Shown piece after piece: positions 8,892 through 19,270 of a stretch of DNA of 64,000 nucleotides. The notes beneath the pieces were generated by a model. That model saw only the letters and a list, made by a program, of their open reading frames with translations. It searched no databases and was not told where the DNA came from. Source of the stretch: Gordonia humi (GTDB taxonomy: Bacteria > Actinomycetota > Actinomycetes > Mycobacteriales > Mycobacteriaceae); assembly GCF_014197435.1 (NCBI RefSeq), contig NZ_JACIFP010000001.1, positions 3,410,001-3,474,000 on the forward strand, in the 5' to 3' direction. Each line of letters begins with the position of its first letter. The stretch's first letter is position 1. Both the position numbers and the translations under genes were made by a program.

Positions 8892-10016
8892 ATGAGCACC
8901 ACAGAATGCGACGTCCTCGTCGTCGGCGCCGGGATCGTCGGTCTCGGCCACGCCCTCGCCGCCGCCGACGCGGGCCTGTCCGTCACGATCATCGACCGCG
9001 ATCGGCGACCGGTCGGCGCGTCGATCCGCAACTTCGGCCACGTCTGCGCGACCGCGCAGACCGGGACGCTCCGCGACCTCGCGCTCGGCAGCCGACAGCG
9101 CTGGCTCGACGTCGCATCGCGCTCCGGGATCGGCGTGCGGACCGGCGCGGGCCTCGCCGTGGCGCGGCACATCGACGAACTCGCCGTTCTCGACGAACTC
9201 GCGCAGACCCGCGGCTCGGTGCGCCCGCTGACCGCCCTGGACGTTCGCGACGAGATCGGCGGCGCGGCCGACGGCGTCGTCGGCGGAGCGCGTCTGCTCG
9301 ACGATCTGCGGATCGATCCGCGGACGGCCGTGCCGACGCTGGCCGCGTGGCTCGCCGAGCGCGACCGCGTCGAGATCCGATGGAACACCGCCTACCACGG
9401 AGTCGACGAGACGCAGACCCCCGACGTCGTGGTCCGCACCTCACGCGGCGCCGTCCGCGCCGGACGCGTCTACGTCTGCGTCGGCCACGACCTCGACACC
9501 GTGGCGCCGTCGGTGACCGACGAGGCCCGCGTCGCCCGCTGCGCGCTGTCGATGATGCTCACCGCCGATCCCGGAATACGCATCGATCCGGCCGTGCTGA
9601 CCGGCACCTCGCTGCTGCGCTACGAGGCCTTCGCGCAGACCGCCGCCGCGACCGCGCTCGGCGAGCGGCTGCGCGCCCGCCGACCGGAGCTGATGGCCGC
9701 CGACACGAACATCATGTTCACCCAGCGACCCGACGGCGGTCTGCTCATCGGCGACTCCCACCACGTGGAGCCGACCGTCGATCCGTTCCTCGACGAAGAC
9801 GTCGCCGACCTGATCCGCCGGGAGGTCTCGTCGGTCCTCGGCGTGGACCTCACCGTCGTCCAACGGTGGCAGGGCGTGTACGCGTCACGGCCGGACGGCC
9901 CCTACCTCACCGCCGAACTCGCGCCCGGCGTACGCGCCTGTTCGGTCACCACCGGAGTCGGCATGACCGTCGGCCTCGAACTCGGCGCCCGTCACGTCGC
10001 CGACGACCTCCCCTGA
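8892..10016 (+). CDS. FAD-dependent oxidoreductase of the phosphonate-associated (TIGR03364-like) family
   Basis: DAO-type flavoprotein of 374 residues. The N-terminal VLVVGAGIVGLGHALAAADAG is a Rossmann FAD-binding motif, and GVYASRPDGPYLT plus TTGVGMTVGLELG near the C-terminus are the second FAD-contacting segment. Enzymes of this type occur in phosphonate clusters; members are reported to oxidise AEP or N-methyl-AEP to phosphonoacetaldehyde, but I cannot tell which from sequence. That product would feed the hydrolase at 7276. No PhnW transaminase is present in the window, so this enzyme probably supplies the deamination step. The start ATG 8892 was chosen at the beginning of the flavin fold; an in-frame ATG at 8793 lies inside the promoter region. 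Confidence 0.88.
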   Translation: MSTTECDVLVVGAGIVGLGHALAAADAGLSVTIIDRDRRPVGASIRNFGHVCATAQTGTLRDLALGSRQRWLDVASRSGIGVRTGAGLAVARHIDELAVLDELAQTRGSVRPLTALDVRDEIGGAADGVVGGARLLDDLRIDPRTAVPTLAAWLAERDRVEIRWNTAYHGVDETQTPDVVVRTSRGAVRAGRVYVCVGHDLDTVAPSVTDEARVARCALSMMLTADPGIRIDPAVLTGTSLLRYEAFAQTAAATALGERLRARRPELMAADTNIMFTQRPDGGLLIGDSHHVEPTVDPFLDEDVADLIRREVSSVLGVDLTVVQRWQGVYASRPDGPYLTAELAPGVRACSVTTGVGMTVGLELGARHVADDLP

Positions 10017-10064
10017 CTCATCCACCCCTCCGCTCACTCCATGCCCAGAAAGGCCCCATCAGCC

Positions 10065-11123
10065 ATGCGCAAGCGCACTCTGCCCGTCCGTCCCCTCCGC
10101 ATCGCGGCCGCGACCGCCGCGGCGTTGTCCCTGACCGCCGTCGCCGCATGCGGCGGCACCGGCGGCGGATCGTCGTCCGCCGACTCCGTCACCGTCTACA
10201 GCGCCGACGGCCTCGGCGACTGGTTCACGACCCAGTTCAAAGCGTTCGAGGACGAGACCGGCATCTCGGTGGACTACGTCGAGGGCGGATCCGGCGAGGT
10301 GGTCTCCCGCGCCGACAAGGAGAAGTCCAACCCGCAGATGGACGTCCTGGTGACGCTCCCCCCGTTCATCCAGCAGGCCGATGAGAAGGGACTCATCGGC
10401 GACACCCGTCCCGCCGGGATCGACGCGCTGCCCGCCGAGGCGAAGGCCGACGACGGCCACTACGTCACTCTCGCCGACAACTACTTCACGATGATCCGCG
10501 GCACGCGAGTGTCCCCCGAACCGACCTCGTGGGACGATCTCCTCGCGCCGCGCTTCGCCCAGAGGATCCAGTACTCGACACCCGGTCAGGCCGGCGACGG
10601 CACCGCCCTGATGCTGCTCGTGCAGCATCTGTACGGCGAGCAGGGCGGCCTGGACTACCTGACCCGGCTGCAGGCGAACAACGTCGGACCGTCGGCGTCG
10701 ACGGGCAAGCTCGGCCCCAAGGTCGGCACCGGCGAGCTCTCGGTCGCCAACAGCGACGTCCAGATGGCGCTGGCCGCGATCAAGAACGACAAGGCCGCAT
10801 ACGAGACGTTCATCCCGACGGGACCGCACGGCGAGCGGGTGACGCTCTCGCTCCCCTACGCCATGGCCGAGGCCGCCGACGCGCCCCACGGCGCGAACGC
10901 GCAGAAACTCATCGACTTCCTGATGTCCGTCGACGTGCAGAAGACACTGGCCGACGACGCCTTCGGAGTCTCGGCGCGCACCGACGTCCACGCGACCGGT
11001 TCCAACGCCGACGCGATCACGGCGGCCGTCGACGGAGCCCAGATCTGGCAGCCCGACTGGAACGACGTGAACGAGCGGTTCGACGCCCTGGTCGAGGCGT
11101 ACGGGAAGGCGACGGGCCAGTGA
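10065..11123 (+). CDS. 2-aminoethylphosphonate ABC transporter, substrate-binding lipoprotein
   Basis: Extracytoplasmic solute-binding protein of 352 residues. The signal peptide ends in a lipobox (AVAACGG, cysteine at residue ~31), so it is membrane-anchored. The mature protein is of the iron/thiamine/AEP class: VTVYSADGLGDWFTTQFKAF at the start, GGSGEVVSRADKEKSNPQMD ligand-site region, and a late AYGKATGQ end. The permease and ATPase partners follow without gaps, and the oxidase and phosphonatase neighbours make AEP the likely ligand. Iron or another phosphonate are alternatives. ATG 10065 was preferred over ATG 10041 because it begins a proper signal peptide. Confidence 0.85.
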   Translation: MRKRTLPVRPLRIAAATAAALSLTAVAACGGTGGGSSSADSVTVYSADGLGDWFTTQFKAFEDETGISVDYVEGGSGEVVSRADKEKSNPQMDVLVTLPPFIQQADEKGLIGDTRPAGIDALPAEAKADDGHYVTLADNYFTMIRGTRVSPEPTSWDDLLAPRFAQRIQYSTPGQAGDGTALMLLVQHLYGEQGGLDYLTRLQANNVGPSASTGKLGPKVGTGELSVANSDVQMALAAIKNDKAAYETFIPTGPHGERVTLSLPYAMAEAADAPHGANAQKLIDFLMSVDVQKTLADDAFGVSARTDVHATGSNADAITAAVDGAQIWQPDWNDVNERFDALVEAYGKATGQ

Positions 11124-12271
11124 GCACCGGACTGCGTCGACTGCGTCGGACGACCGACTCCGCCCCCGCGCGCGACCGTGCCTCGACCGCTCCCGCCGTG
11201 CGACTGGCCGGTGTGTCGGTCGCGTACGGCTCCACGCTCGCGCTGGCGGACTGCTCGTTCGAGGTGGCCCGCGGCGAGACGCTCGCGCTTCTCGGACCGT
11301 CCGGATCCGGGAAGTCGACCGCGCTCAAAGCCGTCGCCGGATTCGAGAACGTGGTCGCCGGGACCGTCGAGATCAACGGCCGCGACGTCACCCGATTCCC
11401 GCCCGCCGCCCGGGGCATCGGTTTCGTCGTCCAGCAGTATGCGCTCTTCCCTCATATGACCGTGCGCAGGAACGTCGCGTTCGGGCTCACCGCCCGACGC
11501 ACTCCCCGATCGGAGGTCAAACCGCGCGTCGACGAGGTGCTCCGCATGGTCGGCATGTTCGGATTCGCCGACCGCCTCCCGCGCGAACTGTCCGGCGGAC
11601 AGCAGCAGCGGGTGGCGATCGCGCGGGCCCTCGCGAGTCGCCCCGATCTGCTCCTGCTCGACGAGCCGTTGTCGGCTCTGGACACCAGGCTCCGACAGGA
11701 GATGCTGGTCGAACTGCAACAGTTGCGGCGTGACCTCCCGGACATCGCGATCGTCCACGTCACCCACGATCAATCGGAGGCGCTCGCACTCGCCGACCGG
11801 ATCGCGCTGATGCGCAACGCACGCCTGGAGTCGATCGACACCGCCGACACCCTGTTCCATCGCCCGCCCAGCGAGTTCGCGGCGACCTTCCTCGGCGGCG
11901 CAGACATCCTCCCGGTCCGCGCCGTCGACGAGATCGCGCCCGGCGGCGTCGGCGTCCTCGATCACGGCGGCGTCCCGATCCGCGCGCGCAGCGTCGACGG
12001 TGTGCCGCGCGGCAGGCATCTGGCACTCGCGGTGCGGCCGTGGGCGTGGCGGTTCACCGGTGCGGAGCCGGCGAACGGGTTCGAGGTCGAGGTGCTCGAC
12101 GTCCAGTGGCGCGGATCGACGCGGCACGTCAGGGTACGAGTCGTCGCGACCGACCAGCGGCTCGGCGTGGACGTCCCGGTCCTGCAACACGCGCCGCCGC
12201 CCGGCGAGAGGCTCTTCGTCGACGTGGCGCCGCACGACGTCCACATGGTGCCCGCGGAGAAGAGCGCATGA
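11120..12271 (+). CDS. 2-aminoethylphosphonate ABC transporter, ATP-binding protein
   Basis: Cytoplasmic ATPase of 383 residues for the AEP importer. Walker A GPSGSGKST (~residue 62), Q-loop VVQQYALFPHM, ABC signature LSGGQQQRVAIARAL, Walker B LLLLDEPLSALD, and H-loop VTHDQSEA are all intact. A C-terminal TOBE/OB-like regulatory domain follows from residue ~260 (LALAVRPWAWRF). The GTG start overlaps the stop of the binding-protein gene (GTGA, 11120-11123), and its own stop overlaps the first permease (ATGA), so the importer genes are translationally coupled. Confidence 0.92.
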   Translation: MSTGLRRLRRTTDSAPARDRASTAPAVRLAGVSVAYGSTLALADCSFEVARGETLALLGPSGSGKSTALKAVAGFENVVAGTVEINGRDVTRFPPAARGIGFVVQQYALFPHMTVRRNVAFGLTARRTPRSEVKPRVDEVLRMVGMFGFADRLPRELSGGQQQRVAIARALASRPDLLLLDEPLSALDTRLRQEMLVELQQLRRDLPDIAIVHVTHDQSEALALADRIALMRNARLESIDTADTLFHRPPSEFAATFLGGADILPVRAVDEIAPGGVGVLDHGGVPIRARSVDGVPRGRHLALAVRPWAWRFTGAEPANGFEVEVLDVQWRGSTRHVRVRVVATDQRLGVDVPVLQHAPPPGERLFVDVAPHDVHMVPAEKSA

Positions 12272-13158
12272 CGCCCGTCGCCGCGCCACCGCGCACCGAA
12301 CGGGCGTCCCGGCCCGCTCCGCCGTCGCGGCGCACCGGGCTCCCCGGCCGCCTCGGAACCCTGGCCCTGCTCCTCGGTCCTCTCGTCGTACTGGCCGCCG
12401 CACTCGGCTACCCCCTCGTCGTCGCCGTGTCCCGATCGTTCACCGATCGCGACGACCGGTACGTCGGGACGCAGACCTGGGCGTCGGCGCTCGGCGACCC
12501 CGCCGTACGCCGAGCGATCGGGCAGACCGTCGAGATCGCGGTGGCGTCGACCATCGGCTGCGTGGTGGTCGGCACGTTCATCGCCTTCGTCCTGTCGTTC
12601 GTCCCGTTTCCGGGGGCCGGCGTGATCGTGCGCATCATCGAGGCCGTCGTCTCGCTGCCGTCGTTCCTGATCCCGCTCGCGCTCGGCGTGATGTTCGGCC
12701 CGGTCGGCGTCGTCTCCGCCGTCACCGGCCACCGTCTGGCGTTCATGAGTTCGGTGACCGGAGTCGTGCTCGCCGAGGTCGCCTTCTACACGCCGTTCGT
12801 CGTCCGACCGCTGCTGGCCGCGTTCAGCCAGTTCCCCACCGCTCAGATCGACGTCGCGTCCTCACTCGGCGCGGGCCCCCTGCGCATCGCGATGCGCGTG
12901 ATCGCCCCCGCCGTGTGGCCCGCGCTCGCCGCCGCGGCGTCGTTGACGTTCCTGCTCACCCTCAACGAGTTCGGCATCGTCCTGTTCACCGGTGCGAAGA
13001 GCGTGACGACGTTGCCGATCCTGATCTACACGAAGTCGATCGTGGGCTCCGACTTCGCGACCGCGGCCGTCCTGGCGACCGTTCAACTGTTCCTGTCCCT
13101 CGGCGCCTACCTGCTCTACCGCACGGTGGTCCGCCGCTTCGACACCACCGGAGGCTGA
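12268..13158 (+). CDS. 2-aminoethylphosphonate ABC transporter, permease 1
   Basis: Inner-membrane permease of 296 residues with about six transmembrane segments beginning near residue 28 (LALLLGPLVVLAAALGY). The EAA-like coupling loop is ASSLGAGPLRIAMRVIAPAVWPALAAA (the conserved G is in GAGP). The start ATG lies within ATGA shared with the ATPase stop; a longer upstream in-frame reading is inside the ATPase gene. Paired with the next permease as a heterodimer. Confidence 0.9.
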   Translation: MTPVAAPPRTERASRPAPPSRRTGLPGRLGTLALLLGPLVVLAAALGYPLVVAVSRSFTDRDDRYVGTQTWASALGDPAVRRAIGQTVEIAVASTIGCVVVGTFIAFVLSFVPFPGAGVIVRIIEAVVSLPSFLIPLALGVMFGPVGVVSAVTGHRLAFMSSVTGVVLAEVAFYTPFVVRPLLAAFSQFPTAQIDVASSLGAGPLRIAMRVIAPAVWPALAAAASLTFLLTLNEFGIVLFTGAKSVTTLPILIYTKSIVGSDFATAAVLATVQLFLSLGAYLLYRTVVRRFDTTGG

Positions 13159-13159
13159 C

Positions 13160-13957
13160 ATGCTGATTCGCGACCGAACCTCGCGCGTCGTCGTCTGGAC
13201 GGTGTTCGCCGTCGTCGTCGCCGTGCTGGTGATCGCGCCGATCCTCATCACCGCGATCACCGCGTTCGCCGGTTCGTGGACGTCGGTGTTGCCGTCCGAC
13301 TTCACTCTCGACCACGCGAACGCCGTGCTGTCCGCGGAGAACCTGCAGTCGGTGTCGGTGTCGGTGCAGACCGCGGTCGTCGCATCGGCGATCGCGGTCG
13401 CCGTCGGCACCTGGGCCGCGCTCGCCGTGCGGAAGGCCCCGCCGCGGCTGCGCGGTCTGCTCGACGCCGCCTATCACCTCCCCGTGGCGATACCGTCCGT
13501 CGTCATCGGTCTGGCCGTGCTGATCGCGTTCTCTCGTCCACCGGTGATCCTCAACGGCACCGCGAGCATCGTGATCCTCGTCCAGGCCCTGCTGGTGCTG
13601 TCGTTCGCGTTCTCGATGGTGTCGGCCGCGGCGAGATCGCTCGATCCCGATCTGGATCGGGTCGCCGGATCGCTGGGCGCATCGCGGCTTCGGATCCTGA
13701 CGACCGTCACACTGCCCTTGCTGGCGCCGTCGATCGCGGCGGCGGCCGGCCTGTCGATCGCGCTGTGCATGGGGGAGCTCGGTGCCACGATCATGGTCTA
13801 CCCGGGCTCATGGCGGACGCTCCCGGTCACGGTCTTCACCCAGTCCGACCGCGGCGACCTGTTCGGCGCCGCCGCCAACACGCTCCTGCTGGTGCTGGTC
13901 ACGGTCGTGATCCTCGGCGTCCTCGGCCGGGTGCGCTCGCGCGCCCAGGTCCGCTGA
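13160..13957 (+). CDS. 2-aminoethylphosphonate ABC transporter, permease 2
   Basis: Second permease, 265 residues, six predicted transmembrane segments (first at residues ~10-33). The cytoplasmic EAA loop is in AGSLGASRLRILTTVTLPLLAPSI. It begins one base after the stop of permease 1, with GGAGG a few bases before the start. Last gene of the plus-strand operon, followed by a 15-bp hairpin. Confidence 0.9.
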   Translation: MLIRDRTSRVVVWTVFAVVVAVLVIAPILITAITAFAGSWTSVLPSDFTLDHANAVLSAENLQSVSVSVQTAVVASAIAVAVGTWAALAVRKAPPRLRGLLDAAYHLPVAIPSVVIGLAVLIAFSRPPVILNGTASIVILVQALLVLSFAFSMVSAAARSLDPDLDRVAGSLGASRLRILTTVTLPLLAPSIAAAAGLSIALCMGELGATIMVYPGSWRTLPVTVFTQSDRGDLFGAAANTLLLVLVTVVILGVLGRVRSRAQVR

Positions 13958-13970
13958 GCACCGATCCGGA

Positions 13971-14004
13971 CCGCACGTCCCGGCCGTGTGGCCGGGACGT
14001 GCGG
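13971..14004. terminator. bidirectional hairpin terminator between the importer operon and meaB
   Basis: Perfect 15-bp stem (13971-13985 with 13990-14004) with a four-base GTGT loop, 13 bases after the permease stop and 20 before the convergent meaB stop. Confidence 0.8.
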
Positions 14005-14024
14005 CCGAGACGTGCGGCGACGCC

Positions 14025-15020
14025 CTAGAACCCGGCCTGCTCCACGATCTGATCGGCGGCGAGCGTCGGGGTCAGCGAGCCGTCCAGGACGGCCTGTTCG
14101 ACGTCGCGGCGGACCGCCCGCACGCCGGGGGCCTCCTCCAGACGGTTCAGGACGTTCTCGCGGACCATCGTCCACATCCAGTCCACCTGCTGCTGCGCAC
14201 GACGGCGAGCGAACTCCCCCGCCTCGGTCAACACGCTGCGATGTTCGGTCACCGACTCCCAGAAGCGGTCGACGCCGGACTTCTCCATCGCACTCATGGT
14301 GAGCACCGGCGGAGTCCACAGCGCATCGTGCGGATAGATGAAGCCCAGTGCGTTCCGCAGTTCCCGAGCCGCCGCCCGTGCCTCGTTGACATGCTTGCCG
14401 TCGGCCTTGTTGACCACGACGATCTCGGCGAGCTCGAGGACGCCCTTCTTGATGCCCTGGAGCGAGTCGCCGGTGCGGGCCAGGGTGAGGAAGGTGAACG
14501 TGTCGACCATGTTGGCCACGCTCACCTCCGATTGCCCGACGCCGACGGTCTCGACCAGGACCACGTCGTATCCGGCGGCCTCGACGAGCACGATGGTCTC
14601 GCACGTGGCCTTCGTGACGCCACCGAGGGTGCCCGACGTGGGCGACGGACGCACGTAGGCGTCGGCGGCGGCCGACAGCTCGCCCATCCGCGTCTTGTCG
14701 CCGAGGATCGAGCCGCGCGTGCGTGTCGACGACGGGTCGACGGCCAGCACGGCCACCCGGTGGCCCTGCGCGATCAGGTACATGCCGAGCGCCTCGATGG
14801 TCGTCGACTTGCCGACGCCCGGGACGCCGGTGATGCCGACGCGGAACGACTTCCCGGCATGCGGGGTCACCTGCAGGAGCAGCTTCTGCGCCGCTTCCCG
14901 GTGGTCCGGACGCGTCGATTCGACGAGGGTGATCGCCTTGGCCAGATCGGCGCGACGCCCCGCCAGCACTCCGGCTGCCAGGGCGTCGACGTCGATCGGG
15001 CGGCGGTTGGCCGCACTCAT
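14025..15020 (-). CDS. meaB: MeaB/ArgK-type GTPase, methylmalonyl-CoA mutase chaperone
   Basis: G3E-family P-loop GTPase of 331 residues that guards and reactivates adenosylcobalamin-dependent methylmalonyl-CoA mutase. Seen: Walker A GVPGVGKSTTIE (~residue 64), AVDPSSTRTRGSILGDKTRM (the conserved switch region), DVVLVETVGVGQSE (Walker B/G3), and VVNKADGK (G4 NKxD). The C-terminal dimerisation tail is present. It lies 13 bases after mutB in the same direction, so mutA-mutB-meaB form one operon. Confidence 0.95.
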   Translation of the reverse strand: MSAANRRPIDVDALAAGVLAGRRADLAKAITLVESTRPDHREAAQKLLLQVTPHAGKSFRVGITGVPGVGKSTTIEALGMYLIAQGHRVAVLAVDPSSTRTRGSILGDKTRMGELSAAADAYVRPSPTSGTLGGVTKATCETIVLVEAAGYDVVLVETVGVGQSEVSVANMVDTFTFLTLARTGDSLQGIKKGVLELAEIVVVNKADGKHVNEARAAARELRNALGFIYPHDALWTPPVLTMSAMEKSGVDRFWESVTEHRSVLTEAGEFARRRAQQQVDWMWTMVRENVLNRLEEAPGVRAVRRDVEQAVLDGSLTPTLAADQIVEQAGF

Positions 15021-15033
15021 AGGATCTCCAGAC

Positions 15034-17277
15034 TCACTTGTTGCGAGACGCCAGTTCCAGGTCCAGCTGATCGGCGAGCTTGCCGATCAACTCGACCGCC
15101 GAGTCGGCGATGACGGTGCCCGGCGGGAAGATCGCCGCCGCACCGGCCTCGTACAACTCGTCGAAGTCGCCCGGAGGAATCACACCGCCCACGACGATCA
15201 TGATGTCCTCGCGGCCGACGGCCGCCAGCGCCTCGCGGAGTGCGGGCACCAGCGTGAGGTGGCCCGCCGCCAGCGACGACACGCCCACCACGTGGACGTC
15301 GTTGTCGGCGGCCTGCGCCGCCACCTCTTCGGGCGTGGCGAACAGCGGGCCCACGTCGACGTCGAAGCCGAGGTCGGCGAACGCCGTGGCGATCACCTTC
15401 TGGCCTCGGTCGTGGCCGTCCTGACCCATCTTCGCGACCAGGACGCGGGGACGCCGGCCTTCGGCCTCGGCGAACTCGTCGACCACGGCCAGCGCGTCGT
15501 CGATGTTCGACACAGCCTCTCCCGCCTCGTTCTTGTAGACGCCGGTGATCGTCTTGATCTCGGCCTGGTGGCGGCCGAAGACCTTCTCCATAGCGTCGGA
15601 GATCTCACCGCCGGTCGCACCGGCGCGCGCGGCGTTGATCGCCAGCGCCATCAGGTTGTCGTCGAGGTCGCTGCCGCCCGGCGCGGCCGCCGCCCGGGTG
15701 AGGTCGGCCAGTGCGGCGTCGACCGCCGACTGGTCGCGCTCGGCGCGCAGCTTCTCGAGTTTGGCGATCTGCTCGGCGCGGACCTTAGAGTTCTCGACCT
15801 TGAGGACCTCGATCTCCTCGTCCTGCTCCGGCCGGTACTTGTTGACGCCGATCAGCGGCTGACGACCCGAGTCGATGCGCGCCTGGGTGCGTGCCGCGGC
15901 CTCCTCGATCCGGAGCTTGGGCAGCCCCTCCTCGATCGCCTTGGTCATGCCGCCCGCGGCCTCGACCTCTTCGATGTGGGCGCGTGCCTTCTCCGCCAGC
16001 TGGTGGGTGAGCCACTCGACGTAGTTCGAACCGGCCCACGGGTCGATCGGTCGCGTGGTGCCCGACTCCTGCTGTAGGAGCAGCTGGGTGTTGCGGGCGA
16101 TGCGCGCGGAGAAGTCGGTCGGCAGGGCGATCGCCTCGTCGAGCGCGTTGGTGTGCAGCGACTGGGTGTGCCCCTGGGTCGCCGCCATCGCCTCGACGCA
16201 GGTGCGTGCGACGTTGTTGTAGACGTCCTGTGCGGTCAGCGACCAGCCCGAGGTCTGCGAGTGGGTGCGCAGCGACAGGCTCTTGGCGTTGCGGGGCTCG
16301 AACTTCGCGACCAGTTCGCTCCACAGCAGACGCGCAGCGCGGAGCTTGGCGACCTCCATGAAGAAGTTCATGCCGATGCCCCAGAAGAACGACAGTCGCG
16401 GCGCGAACTTGTCGATGTCCAGTCCCGCCTCGAGACCGGCACGGATGTACTCGACGCCGTCGGCGAGCGTGTACGCCAGCTCCAGGTCGGCCGTCGCTCC
16501 GGCCTCCTGGATGTGGTAGCCGGAGATCGAGATGGAGTTGAACTTCGGCATCTTCTGGCTGGTGTAGGCGAAGATGTCCGAGATGATCCGCATCGACGGG
16601 GTCGGCGGATAGATGTAGGTGTTGCGGACCATGAACTCCTTCAGAATGTCGTTCTGAATCGTTCCGGCCAGCTTCTCCGGCGGCACGCCCTGCTCCTCGG
16701 CGGCCACGACGTACAGCGCCAGGATCGGCAGCACGGCGCCGTTCATGGTCATCGACACCGAGACGTTGCCCAGGTCGATGCCGTCGAACAGCTGACGCAT
16801 GTCCAGGATCGAGTCGATCGCCACACCGGCCATGCCGACGTCGCCCGCCACGCGCGGGTGATCGGAGTCGTAGCCGCGGTGGGTGGCGAGGTCGAAGGCC
16901 ACGGACAGTCCCTTCTGACCGGCCGCGAGGTTGCGACGGTAGAAGGCGTTCGACTCGGCCGCGGTGGAGAATCCGGCGTACTGGCGGATGGTCCACGGCT
17001 GGTTGACGTACATCGTCGGGTACGGGCCGCGGATGAACGGCGCCTCACCCGGGATCGAGTCGAGCGGGTAACCGCCGTCGGCGGCCGCGGCGTCGCGGTC
17101 GGCCCGGGTGTACACCGGGCGCACGTCGATCTGCTCGGGGGTGCTCCAGGTGATCTGTTCGGCGGTGTAGCCGTGGGCGCCGGCGAGCGCGTCGGTCAAC
17201 GCCTCCCCGCTGCCCGCGTCCGCGGCGGCCGCGGTCAGTTCGACGTCGGCGAAGTTCGGAATCGTCGTGTCTGTCAT
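15034..17277 (-). CDS. mutB: methylmalonyl-CoA mutase, large (catalytic) subunit
   Basis: Adenosylcobalamin enzyme of 747 residues that interconverts (R)-methylmalonyl-CoA and succinyl-CoA in propionate, odd-chain and branched-chain metabolism. The N-terminal TIM barrel contains [20 protein letters not shown] and the substrate-site [10 protein letters not shown]. The C-terminal cobalamin domain has the base-off/His-on motif [13 protein letters not shown] (Asp-x-His-x-x-Gly), ending with [11 protein letters not shown]. Length matches Rv1493 (750). The gap to mutA is one base. Confidence 0.97.
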   Translation of the reverse strand: MTDTTIPNFADVELTAAAADAGSGEALTDALAGAHGYTAEQITWSTPEQIDVRPVYTRADRDAAAADGGYPLDSIPGEAPFIRGPYPTMYVNQPWTIRQYAGFSTAAESNAFYRRNLAAGQKGLSVAFDLATHRGYDSDHPRVAGDVGMAGVAIDSILDMRQLFDGIDLGNVSVSMTMNGAVLPILALYVVAAEEQGVPPEKLAGTIQNDILKEFMVRNTYIYPPTPSMRIISDIFAYTSQKMPKFNSISISGYHIQEAGATADLELAYTLADGVEYIRAGLEAGLDIDKFAPRLSFFWGIGMNFFMEVAKLRAARLLWSELVAKFEPRNAKSLSLRTHSQTSGWSLTAQDVYNNVARTCVEAMAATQGHTQSLHTNALDEAIALPTDFSARIARNTQLLLQQESGTTRPIDPWAGSNYVEWLTHQLAEKARAHIEEVEAAGGMTKAIEEGLPKLRIEEAAARTQARIDSGRQPLIGVNKYRPEQDEEIEVLKVENSKVRAEQIAKLEKLRAERDQSAVDAALADLTRAAAAPGGSDLDDNLMALAINAARAGATGGEISDAMEKVFGRHQAEIKTITGVYKNEAGEAVSNIDDALAVVDEFAEAEGRRPRVLVAKMGQDGHDRGQKVIATAFADLGFDVDVGPLFATPEEVAAQAADNDVHVVGVSSLAAGHLTLVPALREALAAVGREDIMIVVGGVIPPGDFDELYEAGAAAIFPPGTVIADSAVELIGKLADQLDLELASRNK

Positions 17278-17278
17278 G

Positions 17279-19174
17279 TCACACTCCCGTCGATGCGGTA
17301 GGGGCGGTGGCCTCGAGCAGGTCGGTCAGGACCGCGACGGCGTCGATGCCGACCTTCAGGTGTCCGTCGACGGGCTCGTCGGCCGTCCACTCGCGTTCGG
17401 GACCCGCGACGAGGAGTCGACCGACGCCTGCCTCGCGGGCGGCCGCCGCAGCGGCTCCGCCGTCGTCGGCGTACCGGGCCTTGGTGCCGCACAGCACGGC
17501 GACGACGTGCGGATTGTTCGCGACGGCGTCGGCGACGTCGGCCGGGCTCAGCGGACCGGGGTTGATCGCGTCGATGCCGCCGGCGGCGAGCAGGTTGGCG
17601 ATGAAGGTCGTCCGGCCGTTGTGTTCGGCGACCGGGCCGAGCGGCAGCATGAGGATCTGCGGACGGTTCTCGGCGGCGTCGGCGCGGTCGCGGAGTTCCT
17701 CGAAGCGGCGTGCCACACGAGCCAGTGCGGGCGAGGCGGTCGGCAGGTCGGTGGTCCGAGCCGATCCCTCGGAGCGGGTCGGCTCGCCCAGGTTCGGGAA
17801 CTCGCTGACGCCGGTCACCGGTGCGGTGCGGTGCGCGACGGCCTCGTCGCGTGCGGCCAACGACTCGGCGACGATCGAGGCGACGGCGCCCCCGTCCAGG
17901 GCCGCGGAGTATCCGCCCTGACGCTCGACGTCGGTGAACACCGTCCATGCGGCGGCCGCGAGATCACTGGTGAGCGACTCCACGTACCAGGAGCCGCCCG
18001 CCGGGTCGAGGACACGACCCAGGTTCGACTCCTCGAGCAGCAGCAGCTGGGTGTTGCGCGCGATGCGGCGAGTGAACGGCGAGCGCGAGGTCCGCTGGTC
18101 CACGGGGATCGCGGCGTCGAAGGTGTGCACGGTGACCTGATCCGCGCCGCCGACCCCGGCGCCGAAGGCGGCCACGGTGCTGCGGAGCATGTTGACCCAG
18201 GGGTCGCGCTGGCTGAACATCGCCAGATCGGTCACCGCGTGAGTGATCGCGGCGCCTGCCTCGGATGCACCGAGGACGTCGGCGACCCGGGACCACAGGG
18301 TGCGCAGCGCGCGCAGTTTGGCGATGCCCGCGAACTGGTCGTCGGCGATGGACACGGCGAACGTCACCTGGTTCAGGGCGGCCGCGGTGTCCAGTCCGGC
18401 GGCGACGGCGTCGCGCACATGAGCGAGGGCGACCGCCACGATCAGGCCGAGCTCTTGGGCGTTCGATGCGCCGGCCTGGGCGAAGTCGGTGCCGTCGACG
18501 CGGAAGGCGCGCACGCCCGCCGGTGCCGCGACGGCGAGCTCGGTGGCCTGCGCCGCCGATGCGCTCGCACGGCCGGAGAAGGCCGCGGTGTACGGGGAGA
18601 GTCCGAGACTGTGCGTGGTCGCCGCCGTCGTCGGAGCCTGCTCCGGCGCCGCGGGTGCGGCGGCCAGAACGTCCAGGAACGCTCGGGCCGCGGCGGCGCC
18701 GTCGGCCCCGCCGTCGATGGTGACGGGCATCAGATCGAGGTAGACGCCCCGCAGGACCACCGCGAGATCGTCGGCGGCGAGGTTCGCCCCCACCGCCAGC
18801 CACAGTCCGCTGGTGCCATTCGCGGCGGCTTCGAGGATCGACTCGTTGATCGCGACCGCATCGGCGTCGTCGGCGAGGTCGCCGAAGCGCTCGGTGACCC
18901 GCCATCCCTGGGTGACGTCGCGTGCCGGGTCGGCGCCGCGGACGAACGGAAACTCGCCGGGGACGCCCTGCTCGGCGACCTCGTCCTTCCGCGTGTACAG
19001 CGGGCGGACGGTCACACCGTCGCGGGTGGGCGTCGCGAGCATCGCCTCTGGGGGCTCTGGCAGCTCCTCCGGGGTGGTGCGCGCCGATTTGGCGAGCACC
19101 CCCGCAGCCGCCTTCGTCCACCGGTCGTATGCCTGTGCCAGGCTCGGGTCCACCGGATTCTCACCTGCCGTCAT
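17279..19174 (-). CDS. mutA: methylmalonyl-CoA mutase, small subunit
   Basis: Non-catalytic partner of MutB, 631 residues (Rv1492-like, 615). It keeps the barrel fold ([56 protein letters not shown]) but the C-terminal domain lacks the Asp-x-His-x-x-Gly cobalamin motif, as expected for this subunit. First gene of mutA-mutB-meaB and divergent from the TVP38 gene. It is Ala-rich throughout, in line with the base composition. Confidence 0.95.
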   Translation of the reverse strand: MTAGENPVDPSLAQAYDRWTKAAAGVLAKSARTTPEELPEPPEAMLATPTRDGVTVRPLYTRKDEVAEQGVPGEFPFVRGADPARDVTQGWRVTERFGDLADDADAVAINESILEAAANGTSGLWLAVGANLAADDLAVVLRGVYLDLMPVTIDGGADGAAAARAFLDVLAAAPAAPEQAPTTAATTHSLGLSPYTAAFSGRASASAAQATELAVAAPAGVRAFRVDGTDFAQAGASNAQELGLIVAVALAHVRDAVAAGLDTAAALNQVTFAVSIADDQFAGIAKLRALRTLWSRVADVLGASEAGAAITHAVTDLAMFSQRDPWVNMLRSTVAAFGAGVGGADQVTVHTFDAAIPVDQRTSRSPFTRRIARNTQLLLLEESNLGRVLDPAGGSWYVESLTSDLAAAAWTVFTDVERQGGYSAALDGGAVASIVAESLAARDEAVAHRTAPVTGVSEFPNLGEPTRSEGSARTTDLPTASPALARVARRFEELRDRADAAENRPQILMLPLGPVAEHNGRTTFIANLLAAGGIDAINPGPLSPADVADAVANNPHVVAVLCGTKARYADDGGAAAAAAREAGVGRLLVAGPEREWTADEPVDGHLKVGIDAVAVLTDLLEATAPTASTGV

Positions 19175-19270
19175 CGATCAGCAGCCTTCCGTCATACGCG
19201 AATAGAAACATGCATTCGAACCTTAACCGATCGATCGCTCGGCCGTAGCATCGCGCTGCGACCGCCCCCG

